A stretch of 47,483 nucleotides of DNA from an uncultured Duncaniella sp. (lineage in GTDB: Bacteria > Bacteroidota > Bacteroidia > Bacteroidales > Muribaculaceae). The DNA lies in the NCBI GenBank assembly GCA_910587165.1, contig CAJUKP010000018.1, positions 1 through 47,483 on the forward strand, in the 5' to 3' direction. This document shows, one piece after another, positions 34,366 through 43,081 of the stretch. Below the pieces are notes generated by a model. It made no database searches. It worked only from the letters and a program-made list of their open reading frames with translations, and was not told the DNA's origin. The first letter of the stretch is position 1. The number at the start of each line of letters is the position of its first letter. The position numbers were made by a program, and so were the translations under genes.

Positions 34366-35319
34366 TCAGAGGGATTCGAGGAGACGCTTTATGACTACCT
34401 GAGCCGAGATCTCGCGGTTGGCGGCCTCGGGAATCACGATGGACCGCTCGCTCTCGATGACATCGTCGGTGACGATCATGTTCCGTCGCACCGGCAGGCA
34501 ATGCATGAAGAAGGCATTGTCGGTCAGTGCCATTTTCTCTGCATCGACAGTCCATGCACGGTCAGTCGACAGCACTTTGCCATAGTTGGGATCGGCGAAT
34601 GCGCTCCAGTTCTTCGCGTAGACGAAGTCGGCACCCTCGAGGGCCTTTTTCTGGTCATATTCCACCTTTGCTCCACCCACGAACGCGGGGTCGAGCTCGT
34701 AGCCTTCGGGATGGGTGATGACAAACTCATAGTCAGTGGCGTTCATCCACTCGGCGAATGAGTTGGGCACAGCCTGGGGCAGAGCCTTGGGATGCGGGGC
34801 CCAGGTCATGACCACTTTCGGGCGCTCCTTGGTCTTGAACTCCTCGATGGTGATGAGGTCGGCGAAGCTCTGGAGGGGGTGGCGTGTGGCGGCTTCCATA
34901 GAGAATACCGGGCGGCCGGAGTATTTTATGAACTGGCTTATCACGCGTTCCTCATAATCCTCAGCCTTGTCGCGCAGTCCGGCGAACGAGCGCACTCCGA
35001 TGATGTCGGCATAGCAACCCATGACCGGGATAGCCTCGAGAAGATGCTCGGCCTTGTCGCCGTCCATGATCACCCCGCGTTCGGTCTCAAGCTTCCAGGC
35101 CCCCTGGTTGACGTCGAGCACTATCACGTTCATGCCCAGGTTCATGGCGGCCTTCTGTGTGCTCAGACGTGTGCGCAGCGATGAGTTGAAGAATATCATC
35201 AGAAGGGTCTTGTTTCTGCCGAGGCCGGTGAAGGCGAAGCGGTCTTTCTTGATCTCGAGAGCTTCCCTTACGGCGGCGTCGAGCGGGCCTATGTCGTGTA
35301 CGTTGGTGAAATTTTTCAT
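34366..35319 (-). CDS. argF': N-succinylornithine carbamoyltransferase (ArgF')
   Basis: A 317-residue transcarbamylase of the Bacteroides type. It has FFNSSLRTRLSTQKAA (carbamoyl-phosphate site near residues 43-58), MEAATRHPLQSFADL and HCLPVRRNMIVTDDVIES. Family knowledge: the B. fragilis enzyme uses N-succinylornithine, and residue 90 (Pro there, Glu in N-acetylornithine enzymes) sets substrate choice. Here residue 90 is Ala (MDGDKAEHLL). This still lacks the Glu of acetylornithine enzymes, so the succinyl specificity is the better guess. It overlaps argD by 4 bp. Confidence 0.9.
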   Translation of the reverse strand: MKNFTNVHDIGPLDAAVREALEIKKDRFAFTGLGRNKTLLMIFFNSSLRTRLSTQKAAMNLGMNVIVLDVNQGAWKLETERGVIMDGDKAEHLLEAIPVMGCYADIIGVRSFAGLRDKAEDYEERVISQFIKYSGRPVFSMEAATRHPLQSFADLITIEEFKTKERPKVVMTWAPHPKALPQAVPNSFAEWMNATDYEFVITHPEGYELDPAFVGGAKVEYDQKKALEGADFVYAKNWSAFADPNYGKVLSTDRAWTVDAEKMALTDNAFFMHCLPVRRNMIVTDDVIESERSIVIPEAANREISAQVVIKRLLESL

Positions 35320-36452
35320 TGCAGGAATTTTTCAAAGGTGTTGAGGAATGTATCGGCCTGTCCGCGGGTGATTCCGAGAGCCGGAAGGAGCCTCACGGTG
35401 TGTTCGCCGGCACCTCCGGTGAATATCCGTCCCTCGAACAGCAGACGGCGGCGCAGCGCGGCGGCGGAACCCTTGATCTCGATTCCGATCATGAGTCCGC
35501 GGCCCCTCACTTCGGTGATCTCGGGGTTGCGGGATGCCATTTCGGTGAGCCGGTCTATGAGATATTGTCCCACCTCGGCGGCATTCTCGACGAGATGCTC
35601 GTCTTTCATGACATCGAGTACGGCCACGGCGGCGGCGCAGGCCAGATGATTGCCGCCGAATGTTGTCCCGAGCATCCCTTTCTTCGCCTCGATGGAGGGA
35701 GAGATGATCACAGCTCCCATGGGGAAGCCGTTGGCTATGCCCTTGGCGCAGGTGATGATGTCGGGACGCACTCCGGCGTGCTGGTGGGCGAAGAAGTTGC
35801 CTGTGCGGCCATATCCGCTCTGGATCTCGTCGAGTATCATGAGTGTGCCCGTTGAGTTGCAGAGCGTGCGCACACGGCGGAGGAAGTCATCCTCGACCAT
35901 GCGTATGCCCGCCACTCCCTGGATTCCTTCGATGATCACGGCTGCGAATTCGCGGGTCTCGAGTTTGCGTCTGACGGCTTCAATGTCGCCGAGGGTGACG
36001 AACTCGACATTCGGGGTGGCGTTGAACGGGGCCTGTATCCGGGGGTTGTCCGTGGCGGCGACCGCGCCGGATGTGCGGCCATGGAAGGCGCGGTCCATGG
36101 CGAGGATCTTGGGCCGTCCGGTGGCGAATGATGCCAGCTTCATGGCATTCTCGTTGGCCTCGGCCCCTGAATTGCACAAGAAGAGCTGATAGCTCTCATA
36201 GCCGCTGAGACGACCGAGACGTTCGGCCATCTTGAGCTGGAGGGAGTTTTTGACGGAATTGGAATAGAAACCGAGGGCGGCCACCTGGCCGGATATCGCC
36301 TTGACGTATGCCGGATGGGCATGACCGATGGATATGACCGCATGGCCTCCGTAGAGATCGAGATAACGTGTGCCGTCGGCGGTGAACACGTATGAGCCCT
36401 CGCCTCTCACGGGTTCTATGTCATAGAGAGAGTAGACGTCGAATAAGTTCAT
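35316..36452 (-). CDS. argD: Acyl-ornithine aminotransferase
   Basis: A 378-residue class III PLP aminotransferase with CNSGAEANENAMKLA, DEIQSGYGRTGNFFAHQ and the PLP Lys region CAKGIANGFPMGA. In this pathway it converts acyl-glutamate semialdehyde to acyl-ornithine. ATG 36452 (MNLFDVYSLYDIEP) is chosen since it begins 2 bp after the argC stop and matches the normal family length; a longer frame upstream runs into argC. It overlaps argF' by 4 bp. Confidence 0.93.
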   Translation of the reverse strand: MNLFDVYSLYDIEPVRGEGSYVFTADGTRYLDLYGGHAVISIGHAHPAYVKAISGQVAALGFYSNSVKNSLQLKMAERLGRLSGYESYQLFLCNSGAEANENAMKLASFATGRPKILAMDRAFHGRTSGAVAATDNPRIQAPFNATPNVEFVTLGDIEAVRRKLETREFAAVIIEGIQGVAGIRMVEDDFLRRVRTLCNSTGTLMILDEIQSGYGRTGNFFAHQHAGVRPDIITCAKGIANGFPMGAVIISPSIEAKKGMLGTTFGGNHLACAAAVAVLDVMKDEHLVENAAEVGQYLIDRLTEMASRNPEITEVRGRGLMIGIEIKGSAAALRRRLLFEGRIFTGGAGEHTVRLLPALGITRGQADTFLNTFEKFLQ

Positions 36453-36454
36453 TA

Positions 36455-37417
36455 TCAGAATGCTGAAGGTTTGAGAGATAAGCCTGTTTTTTCGTGGAGT
36501 CCGAACATGAGGTTCATGTTCTGCACCGCCTGTCCTGAAGCACCTTTGAGGAGGTTGTCGATAGCGCTGAGTATGAGCAGTTTGTCGCCATGCTTCTCCA
36601 CCGAAACCACACATTTGTTGGTATTGACCACCTGTTTGAGATCGACCGGACGGGACGAGATGTGGGTGAAAGGTGCGTCGGCATAGAAATCGCTGTATAT
36701 TCCGCGGGCCTCCTCCTCGGTGAGAGATATTTCTATGTACGCGCAGACAAATATGCCTCTCGGGAAGTCGCCGCGCACAGGCACGAAGTTGATTCTCGCG
36801 TCAAGGCCGGGCTGGAGTTTTCCGAGGGTCTGACGTATCTCCTTGAGGTGCTGGTGGGTGAACGGTTTGTAGACCGAGATGTTGTTGTTGCGCCATGAGA
36901 AATGGGTTGTCGCTCCCGGTTTCACTCCGGCTCCGGTCGAGCCGGTGATGCCTGTGATGTGGATCTCTCCGTCGAGCTTTCCGGCGGCGGCAAGCGGGAG
37001 CAGGGCGAGCTGTATGGCTGTGGCGAAGCATCCGGGGTTGGCCACTTTCGAGGCGGCGGATATCGCGGGGCGTGATGCCTCAGGCAGTCCGTAGACATAT
37101 CCCTCGGATTCATCGCGGAAGTCCTGGGCGAGATCTACCACTTTCAGCCCCTCGGGCATCGGATTCTCCTGCCAGAAACGCGCGCTGAAACCATGTCCCT
37201 GGCACAGGAACACGACATCGACCGCCGACAGGTCATAGTCTGCCGCGAATGTCATGTCTGTCTCGCCGATGAGTCCTTCGTGTATGTCGGCCACGGGGGC
37301 GCCGGCATTGGAGGTGGAATGTATCCATGCCACCTCCACGCCGGGATGATTGATGAGCAGACGGAGCAGTTCGCCGGCAGTGTAGCCCGCGCCTCCTATT
37401 ATACCAGCCTTTATCAT
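36455..37417 (-). CDS. argC: N-acyl-gamma-glutamyl-phosphate reductase
   Basis: A 320-residue dehydrogenase with the NADP-binding start IKAGIIGGAGYTAGELLRLL, catalytic Cys in VANPGCFATA near residue 131, and the substrate region TTHFSWRNNN. It reduces acyl-glutamyl phosphate to the semialdehyde. It overlaps argG by 4 bp and ends 2 bp before argD. Confidence 0.94.
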   Translation of the reverse strand: MIKAGIIGGAGYTAGELLRLLINHPGVEVAWIHSTSNAGAPVADIHEGLIGETDMTFAADYDLSAVDVVFLCQGHGFSARFWQENPMPEGLKVVDLAQDFRDESEGYVYGLPEASRPAISAASKVANPGCFATAIQLALLPLAAAGKLDGEIHITGITGSTGAGVKPGATTHFSWRNNNISVYKPFTHQHLKEIRQTLGKLQPGLDARINFVPVRGDFPRGIFVCAYIEISLTEEEARGIYSDFYADAPFTHISSRPVDLKQVVNTNKCVVSVEKHGDKLLILSAIDNLLKGASGQAVQNMNLMFGLHEKTGLSLKPSAF

Positions 37418-38616
37418 GCCTTGCCGTTGCGTTTCTGTACGTTGTGATATATCTTCATCTGGTTGCCGAGTATCTTGGTGAATCCTTTGACATCGTCGGC
37501 GCTCCAGGCCTTGTTGACCTCGCCGTATTCGCCGAAGTCGGTCTTCATGAGGTCAAACGGGGAGTCGACGCCGACAAGGGTGAATCCGTAGGGACGGAGA
37601 GTGAGTTCGACTGTGCCGCTGACATTTGCCTGTGAACTTTCGAGATATGCCTCCATATCGCGCATCACCGGCTCGAGATACTGGCTCTCGTGGAGGAACA
37701 TACCGTACCATGTGCCTATCTGGTCTTTCCAGTATTGCTGCCATTTGGTGAGGGTGTGCTTCTCGAGCATCTTGTGGGCGGCGATGATCACGACCGGGGC
37801 GGCGGCCTCGAAACCCACGCGTCCCTTGATGCCGATGATGGTGTCGCCGATATGCATATCGCGGCCTATGCCATAACGTGAGGCTATGCGCTCCACCTCG
37901 CGGATGGCCTCGACACGATCGGCTATCGCGTTGCCGTTGACAGCCGTGAGCTCCCCTTTGTCAAATGTGAGTCTGAGAGTTTCCTCGCCATGTTCGGTGA
38001 TCTGGCTGGGATAGGCGCTCTCGGGGAGGGTCTGTTCTGAACGGAGGGTTTCCTTTCCGCCGATTGATGTGCCCCATAGGCCCTTGTTGATGGAGTATTC
38101 CATCTTCTTGAAGTCGGCCTCGAAGCCATGCTTTTTAAGATAGTCTATCTCATACTCGCGTGTCAGGGTCATGTCACGCGTCGGGGTGATGATCTCGATC
38201 TCGGGAGCGAGTATCTGGAATGTGAGATCGAAACGCACCTGGTCGTTGCCTGCTCCGGTGGAGCCGTGGGCCACAGCGTCGGCGCCTATCTTCTTGGCGT
38301 ATTCGATGATGGCTATGGCCTGAAACACGCGCTCGGACGAGACACTGATGGGATATGTGCCATTGCGCAGCACGTTGCCGGCTATCATATACCGGATGCT
38401 CTTGTCGTAGTAGTCGGCGGTGATGTCGAGCGAGGCGTGTGATGCCGCTCCGAGAGCGAGCGCGCGCTGCTCGATGCGCTCGAGATCAGCCGGAGTGAAG
38501 CCGCCGGTGTTGGCCAGGGCGGTGTGGACTTCATAGCCGAGATCCTCGGAGAGATACTTGGCGGCAAACGATGTGTCGAGGCCGCCGCTGAAGGCAAGAA
38601 CAACTTTCTTTTTCAT
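37414..38616 (-). CDS. argG: Argininosuccinate synthase
   Basis: A 400-residue enzyme with the ATP pyrophosphatase P-loop LAFSGGLDTSFAAKYL at residues 7-22 and AHGSTGAGNDQVRFD near 115. It joins citrulline and aspartate using ATP. It is second in the operon, 49 bp after the argA-like gene, with no promoter visible in that gap. Confidence 0.95.
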   Translation of the reverse strand: MKKKVVLAFSGGLDTSFAAKYLSEDLGYEVHTALANTGGFTPADLERIEQRALALGAASHASLDITADYYDKSIRYMIAGNVLRNGTYPISVSSERVFQAIAIIEYAKKIGADAVAHGSTGAGNDQVRFDLTFQILAPEIEIITPTRDMTLTREYEIDYLKKHGFEADFKKMEYSINKGLWGTSIGGKETLRSEQTLPESAYPSQITEHGEETLRLTFDKGELTAVNGNAIADRVEAIREVERIASRYGIGRDMHIGDTIIGIKGRVGFEAAAPVVIIAAHKMLEKHTLTKWQQYWKDQIGTWYGMFLHESQYLEPVMRDMEAYLESSQANVSGTVELTLRPYGFTLVGVDSPFDLMKTDFGEYGEVNKAWSADDVKGFTKILGNQMKIYHNVQKRNGKA

Positions 38617-38665
38617 ATCGGGTATATGGGGTGTTTTTGTTTTGTTGATAATGGGGTTGAGAGGC

Positions 38666-39283
38666 TCATTTCAGATGAAAGAGCTTTCCGATTTTGTTTC
38701 TGATCCACATTCTGTAAGGTCTCAGCTTGGAGGGGCGTTCGAGCGTAGCCTTGGGGTCGAAGAGCATACCTGTGCATAGACACATACGCCTGTTGTTGCG
38801 CTTGAGGATGTCGAAATTGACACATCCCTGGCATCCGGCCCAGAATTCCTCGTCGTCGGTCAGTTCGGAGAACGTCACAGGCTTGTAGCCCATCTGGGAA
38901 TTGAGTTTCATGACCGGGAGCGAGGTGGTGATCGAGAATATCTTGGCAAACGGGAACCGCAGGCGTGCCAGCTCGAAGGTCTTGGATTTGATGCGGGCAG
39001 CGAGTCCGAGTCGTCGGAACTCAGGATCGACTATAAGGCCTGAGGTGGCCACATAATCACCATGCTCCCAGCTTTCGATGTAGCTGAAGCCAATCAGACG
39101 GTCGTCAGCGAGCGCCACGACTGCCTTGCCGCCCGAGATTTTCTTGGCGATGTACTCGGGTGAGCGGCGGGCAATGCCGGTGCCTCTCTGGAGGGCCGAT
39201 TCATAGATGAGGTTGACTATCTGCTCGGCGTACTTAACGTGTTCGTCGGTGGCAAACATCACCTTGATCTGGTCATTGTTCAT
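38666..39283 (-). CDS. GNAT acyltransferase, argA-like
   Basis: A 205-residue GNAT protein. The acyl-CoA-binding region is SGLIVDPEFRRLGLAARI (V-x-P-x-x-R-x-x-G-x-A-like) near residues 80-97. Position first in an otherwise complete arginine operon that lacks a classical argA or argJ supports a role as N-acyl (acetyl or succinyl) glutamate synthase, as proposed for the Bacteroides homologue. ATG 39283 (MNNDQIKVMFATDEH) is chosen because a TTG start at 39322 would lie only 8 bp from the -7 box. The C-terminal part has several Cys and many basic residues (CQGCVNFDILKRNNRRMC), function unknown. Confidence 0.8.
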   Translation of the reverse strand: MNNDQIKVMFATDEHVKYAEQIVNLIYESALQRGTGIARRSPEYIAKKISGGKAVVALADDRLIGFSYIESWEHGDYVATSGLIVDPEFRRLGLAARIKSKTFELARLRFPFAKIFSITTSLPVMKLNSQMGYKPVTFSELTDDEEFWAGCQGCVNFDILKRNNRRMCLCTGMLFDPKATLERPSKLRPYRMWIRNKIGKLFHLK

Positions 39284-39330
39284 CTGACTCTTGAATAAAA
39301 ATGTAGATAGAATTGATTTCAATCAGTCCG

Positions 39331-39338
39331 CAAAATTA
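39331..39338 (-). promoter_or_regulatory. -7 element of the arginine operon promoter
   Basis: TAATTTTG on the minus strand, 47 bp upstream of ATG 39283. No clear -33 TTTG at the usual distance and no obvious arginine-repressor palindrome. Confidence 0.5.
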
Positions 39339-39372
39339 AGAAAATAATATCAATTTTGCTTGCTGATATGCA

Positions 39373-39402
39373 GAAAAACGGCGATTTTGTCGCAAAATCG
39401 AG
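39373..39402 (-). terminator. Terminator of the porin gene
   Basis: Perfect stem CGATTTTG/CAAAATCG (39382-39389 with 39393-39400), followed on the minus strand by CCGTTTTTC. It separates the porin gene from the arginine operon promoter. Confidence 0.75.
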
Positions 39403-39460
39403 CCGAAGAATAGAAAATTTCCAATAAATGGGAGGGGTGACCCGGGCGGCGGCTTCAGGT

Positions 39461-40483
39461 TTAGAATTTAACCACGAGCTCGGCACAGATTCGGTCGTTC
39501 TCGCCGGCTGCCGGGGTCACACTTCGTCGGTAGAAGAACTTCTCGTATGACACCCTCAGGTCACATCGGACGGGGGTGGAAAGATAGGTCAGGGTGGCAC
39601 CTGCAGTGATGCGGTTGCGGCCCGGATGATTGGCGGTCAGGGCTCCCTCGCTGTTGCGGGCACCGGTGGAGTGGTCGGTCATGCCGTCGACACGGGCTTG
39701 GAAAGATGCCCTGTTGAACATACCGGCCCTGACGGGAAACTGGTAGTTGGCCCACAGGTTATAACCATGCGTGGTCTTGAAGCGTCTGTGGGTGTAATGC
39801 TTGTTGATGTACTCCCCTTCCACGGTCCAACGTCCGCAGTTCCAGCTCGCGCTCGCTCCGGTGAGGTTTATGCGCACACTGTCGGGACTGATGGTCTGGA
39901 AACCTGTGGCGAGTGTCACATTGCCAAGGGTGTATTGCACCTTGGCCGCGTAGGCGAGTGTCCTTACCCATACGTTATGGTCAGTGATGGCGGTGGGGTT
40001 GAATGCACCTCCGTCAAGGAAGAGGCTTCCGGCAGGGAGTGAGAATGTGTAGGACATCTTGGCTCCGACTCCGCGCACGTTGTTCATCTCCCATCCCACG
40101 TATGACGGGTTGGGGAATATGTAGTTGCCGGGGCCGCGGTAGCAGTCGGTTCCGAAAGGCAGGCGGAACTGTCCTCCCTGGAGGGCGAGGGTCTGCCACA
40201 GGCGCAGTCTGCCCCATGCGTCGAAAATCTTCATTACCCCGCGGTCACACAGGTCGGCCTGCACGAAGTAGCTGATGGCAGGCGCGACGTTGCCCGACAC
40301 GATCAATCGGGCATTCCTCACCTGGAATCTCTGGTTGCCCTCGGCAGTCGAATACTCGTAACGCGCCCTCAGAGCCCCGGATATAACGGGTCTGTAGTCG
40401 ACCTTCGATTCTTCGGCGCGCAGGCACGGTATGGCTGCTATGACGAGGAGAATGATGGTGATGATGCGTGTCGGGAGTTTCAT
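39461..40483 (-). CDS. OprO/OprP-like porin
   Basis: A 340-residue outer-membrane protein with a signal peptide (residues 1-23, CLRA|E). The opening GALRARYEYSTAEGNQRFQV and RNARLIVSGNVAPAISYFVQADLCD fits the phosphate-selective porin O/P family, with regular beta-strand repeats up to the terminal CAELVVKF (ends in Phe). Anion or general solute passage is the likely role; phosphate specificity is not shown. The ECF sigma factor gene ends 66 bp upstream on the same strand without an obvious terminator between, so the two may share a transcript. Confidence 0.85.
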   Translation of the reverse strand: MKLPTRIITIILLVIAAIPCLRAEESKVDYRPVISGALRARYEYSTAEGNQRFQVRNARLIVSGNVAPAISYFVQADLCDRGVMKIFDAWGRLRLWQTLALQGGQFRLPFGTDCYRGPGNYIFPNPSYVGWEMNNVRGVGAKMSYTFSLPAGSLFLDGGAFNPTAITDHNVWVRTLAYAAKVQYTLGNVTLATGFQTISPDSVRINLTGASASWNCGRWTVEGEYINKHYTHRRFKTTHGYNLWANYQFPVRAGMFNRASFQARVDGMTDHSTGARNSEGALTANHPGRNRITAGATLTYLSTPVRCDLRVSYEKFFYRRSVTPAAGENDRICAELVVKF

Positions 40484-40549
40484 CTGTTTCGTGATTGTTG
40501 TATCGGGGGGATGTCCGTTTTACGGTGTTCGTTTCTTTTCGCGCGGGTC

Positions 40550-41140
40550 TCAGACGGCGAGGGCTATCTTCTTCTCGGCGGCTAGACGGCGGATGTTGAG
40601 GATGGCGTAGCGCATACGGCCGAGAGCGGTGTTGATGCTCACTCCTGTGGTCTCGGCGATCTCCTTGAACGACATATCGCGGTAGAAGCGGAGCACCACC
40701 ACCTCGCGCTGAGGTTCGGGAAGCGACATCACAAGCGCGCGGATGTCTTCGTTGAGCTGGATCGACACAAGGTCGTCCTCGATGTTTCCGTCGCAGAGGT
40801 CGCGGCGGTTGAGAAGGTCAGTGTTCTCCTCGTCGCTCGATACGGTGTTCTCGACACGGTCCTGGCGGAACGAGTCGATGATCAGGTTGTGGGCTATGCG
40901 GGTGAGCCATGCGCTGAATTTGTTGCGCTCGGTATAGCGTCCCTGCTTGATGGTGACAATGACTTTGACAAACGTCTCTTGGAAGATGTCGTCGGCGAGT
41001 TCCTTATTCTTTACGATATGGAAGATATAAGAGTACACTTTCTGCTTGTGGCGTTCGAGCAGTATGTCGAAGGCCTCGTTGTTTCCGTTGGCATAAGCCT
41101 CGACCAGTTCGCGGTCGGTGAGCTTAGTCAGTTGCTGCAT
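40550..41140 (-). CDS. ECF-family RNA polymerase sigma factor
   Basis: A 196-residue sigma-70-family protein. Region 2 reads FDILLERHKQKVYSYIFHIV and DDIFQETFVKVIVTIKQGRY, then NKFSAWLTRIAHNLIIDSFRQ. Region 4 reads LPEPQREVVVLRFYRDMSFKEI and TTGVSINTALGRMRYAI. It is close in style to the Bacteroides group that does not need an adjacent anti-sigma gene; none is seen. ATG 41140 (MQQLTKLTDRELVEAY) matches the family start. An in-frame ATG at 41221 would add 27 residues rich in Asn and Ser. On the minus strand a promoter lies at 41296-41265. Confidence 0.92.
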   Translation of the reverse strand: MQQLTKLTDRELVEAYANGNNEAFDILLERHKQKVYSYIFHIVKNKELADDIFQETFVKVIVTIKQGRYTERNKFSAWLTRIAHNLIIDSFRQDRVENTVSSDEENTDLLNRRDLCDGNIEDDLVSIQLNEDIRALVMSLPEPQREVVVLRFYRDMSFKEIAETTGVSINTALGRMRYAILNIRRLAAEKKIALAV

Positions 41141-41264
41141 TGTTGTTTCCTTTGAATAGTTAGCGTAGGGGTGTTTCGATAGGCGGCTGGGGTTAAGATT
41201 GGTGAAGTTGTTAATATTCATTAAATCAAGATAGGCTTATACAATAATTGTGTTTTCAAGAGTA

Positions 41265-41296
41265 CAAAGATAGCAATTTGTCATAGAATCTGCAAT
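41265..41296 (-). promoter_or_regulatory. Promoter of the ECF sigma factor gene
   Basis: On the minus strand, ATTG (41296-41293), a 20 bp spacer and TATCTTTG (41272-41265). The rest of the 41141-41441 gap (about 300 bp) shows no gene and no clear promoter for the divergent zeta-like gene. Confidence 0.75.
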
Positions 41297-41441
41297 CTGG
41301 TTGACATTATTTAACTACCTTTTTACAATAAATCGCATCCGTAATCCCCTTCCCGATTGTTATAAAGACAGCATGGTGCCGTCCCTGAGCTGCGGAGGCG
41401 CCGCCGAATGAAAGTTAACTTCTTGATATAGATTGATTATT

Positions 41442-41999
41442 ATGGATTCTGAGCTCTACATTATATCGGGCTGCAATGGAGCGGGCAAGACCACCGCGTC
41501 ATTCACACTGCTTCCCGACGTTCTCGGCGTCGACGAGTTTGTCAATGCCGACGAGATAGCTGCGGGGCTTTCCCCGTTCAACCCGGCACAGGTGGCCATG
41601 GATGCCGGACGTCTGATGCTGAAGCGCATAGGCGAACTGATGGGAAAACACAAGACTTTCGCCATCGAGACCACGCTTGCCACCAGAAGCTACGGGGCGC
41701 TGATCGACAAGGCCCACAAGTTGGGCTATATCGTCCATCTCCTTTATATATGGCTCGCCTCCCCTCTCGAGGCTATCGAGAGGGTGGCGATGAGGGTGAG
41801 CGAGGGTGGCCATAACATTCCCCGCGATGTGATAATCCGCCGCTACTACCGTGGCAAGGATAACCTTAAGAATATATTCATGCCCAGGGTTGACTCCTGG
41901 ATGCTTATCGACAATTCAATGGGCCGCAATCACGTGGTGGCCACCAACGAGGGAGTTATTGACAAAAAAATATATGACAGGATTCTGAATGATGAGTGA
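41442..41999 (+). CDS. Zeta-toxin-like P-loop kinase
   Basis: A 185-residue P-loop protein. Walker A is SGCNGAGKTT (residues about 9-18); VNADEIAAGLSPFNP at about 33-47 and ETTLATRSYG near 76-85 match zeta toxin/ATPase family members that phosphorylate a small substrate such as UDP-N-acetylglucosamine. ATG 41442 is chosen over a TTG at 41433. The next gene overlaps its end by 11 bp and encodes a 65-residue protein, a layout resembling a toxin-antitoxin pair in toxin-first order. Whether it is toxic is unknown. Confidence 0.8.
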   Translation: MDSELYIISGCNGAGKTTASFTLLPDVLGVDEFVNADEIAAGLSPFNPAQVAMDAGRLMLKRIGELMGKHKTFAIETTLATRSYGALIDKAHKLGYIVHLLYIWLASPLEAIERVAMRVSEGGHNIPRDVIIRRYYRGKDNLKNIFMPRVDSWMLIDNSMGRNHVVATNEGVIDKKIYDRILNDE

Positions 42000-42186
42000 C
42001 GCACAGCTTGAAATATTTCATGGCCGCATAGAGCGTGGCCTGCAGCTATCGGTGCTGCGCACACTCAGAAACAAGGCTATGCTGGGGCGCGACGTAGTGT
42101 ATGCCCGTCCTGACGGACGGCCGTTCACCATGCCGGCGAGGGAGGCTCTGCGCATATATGAGGCTGCCTCCAATGAGCACAGGTAA
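41989..42186 (+). CDS. Small partner of zeta-like kinase, possible antitoxin
   Basis: A 65-residue protein (MMSDAQLEIFHGRIERGLQL..., or 64 residues from ATG 41992). It has a helical N-terminal part and a basic, Pro-containing middle (ARPDGRPFTMPAREALRIYE). It overlaps the kinase gene by 11 bp, so the two are translated from one message. No DNA-binding motif is obvious. The antitoxin role is inference from gene order. Confidence 0.65.
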   Translation: MMSDAQLEIFHGRIERGLQLSVLRTLRNKAMLGRDVVYARPDGRPFTMPAREALRIYEAASNEHR

Positions 42187-42195
42187 ATAGAAGAG

Positions 42196-43053
42196 TCAGG
42201 ATATGAGCGAGAAGGGGGTCGGTCTGTCGCCCAGCGACGCTGTATCCTCCTCGAGCAGATTGAGGGCGTGGCGTATTCCCTGGACTGCCATCTGAGATCC
42301 GAAAGCGTCTACTGTTCCGGCAAGCCAGCCTTCGTCGAGCAGCGGGCGCATCACTGCGTCGTTGTCAAATCCCACCACTTTTATCTCGCCCGGTTTTCTT
42401 CCCGACTGTCTCAGCACGTCTATGACGCCGAGGGCCATGGCGTCGTTGCATGAGAACACAGCTTTGATCCCGGGGTGATCGCCGATTATTCCGGTGAACA
42501 CCTCACGTGCCTTGTCTATCTCCCAGTCGGCCGGAGCGCTTGCCACACACTGCAGGCCGCGGTCGGCTATCGCTTTGTCGAATCCGGCCTTGCGCTGACG
42601 GGCATTGTCGGCCACGGAGAGACCTTCGATCATGGCCACCGGGGTGCCGGGAGCGAGGGTGACGGCGAGCGCGTTGCCCACGGCAAGGGAGGCCTGGTAG
42701 TTGTCGGGACCCACGAAGTCAACCTTCACTCCTTCGGCGGCGAGAAGGCTGTCGTCGAGCTTGATGTCGATGTTGACCACTTTCACTCCTGCCCTGACGG
42801 CGCGAGCCACCGGAGCCACGAGTGCCTTTGAGTCGATGGGCACCACCACAAGGGCGTCGACCCCCTCGGCCACGAGGCTGTCAACGATCTCGATCTGCCG
42901 TTCGATCTCGGTCTGTGTGTCTGTTCCTGCCGATATGAGCTGACAGCATTTTTCGGCATCGACATATTCCTCGGCGCCGCGCTGCATATCCTTGAAGAAG
43001 TCGGCCTGAAGCGATTTCATCACCAGGCCAACCTTTGGGTTGTTTACTTTCAT
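42196..43053 (-). CDS. Orphan periplasmic-binding-fold protein, no signal peptide
   Basis: A 285-residue protein of the type I periplasmic-binding/LacI-sensor fold (Peripla_BP_4-like). It starts NNPKVGLVMKSLQADFFKDM, then DALVVVPIDSKALVAPVARA, NIDIKLDD and FSCNDAMALGVIDVL with VVGFDNDAVM, typical of ribose/sugar-binding proteins. It has no signal peptide and no helix-turn-helix, and no transporter genes lie nearby. It may be a cytoplasmic sugar sensor or an enzyme-like adaptor. A near-perfect promoter lies upstream (43113-43082, minus). Ligand unknown. Confidence 0.78.
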   Translation of the reverse strand: MKVNNPKVGLVMKSLQADFFKDMQRGAEEYVDAEKCCQLISAGTDTQTEIERQIEIVDSLVAEGVDALVVVPIDSKALVAPVARAVRAGVKVVNIDIKLDDSLLAAEGVKVDFVGPDNYQASLAVGNALAVTLAPGTPVAMIEGLSVADNARQRKAGFDKAIADRGLQCVASAPADWEIDKAREVFTGIIGDHPGIKAVFSCNDAMALGVIDVLRQSGRKPGEIKVVGFDNDAVMRPLLDEGWLAGTVDAFGSQMAVQGIRHALNLLEEDTASLGDRPTPFSLIS

Positions 43054-43081
43054 GGTCTTTAAAAGGTAAGAGGTTATGGTG

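Noticed and set aside
36453..36614. N-terminal extension of argD
   Set aside because: It overlaps the end of argC in another frame and has no homology to aminotransferases; ATG 36452 gives the usual length.
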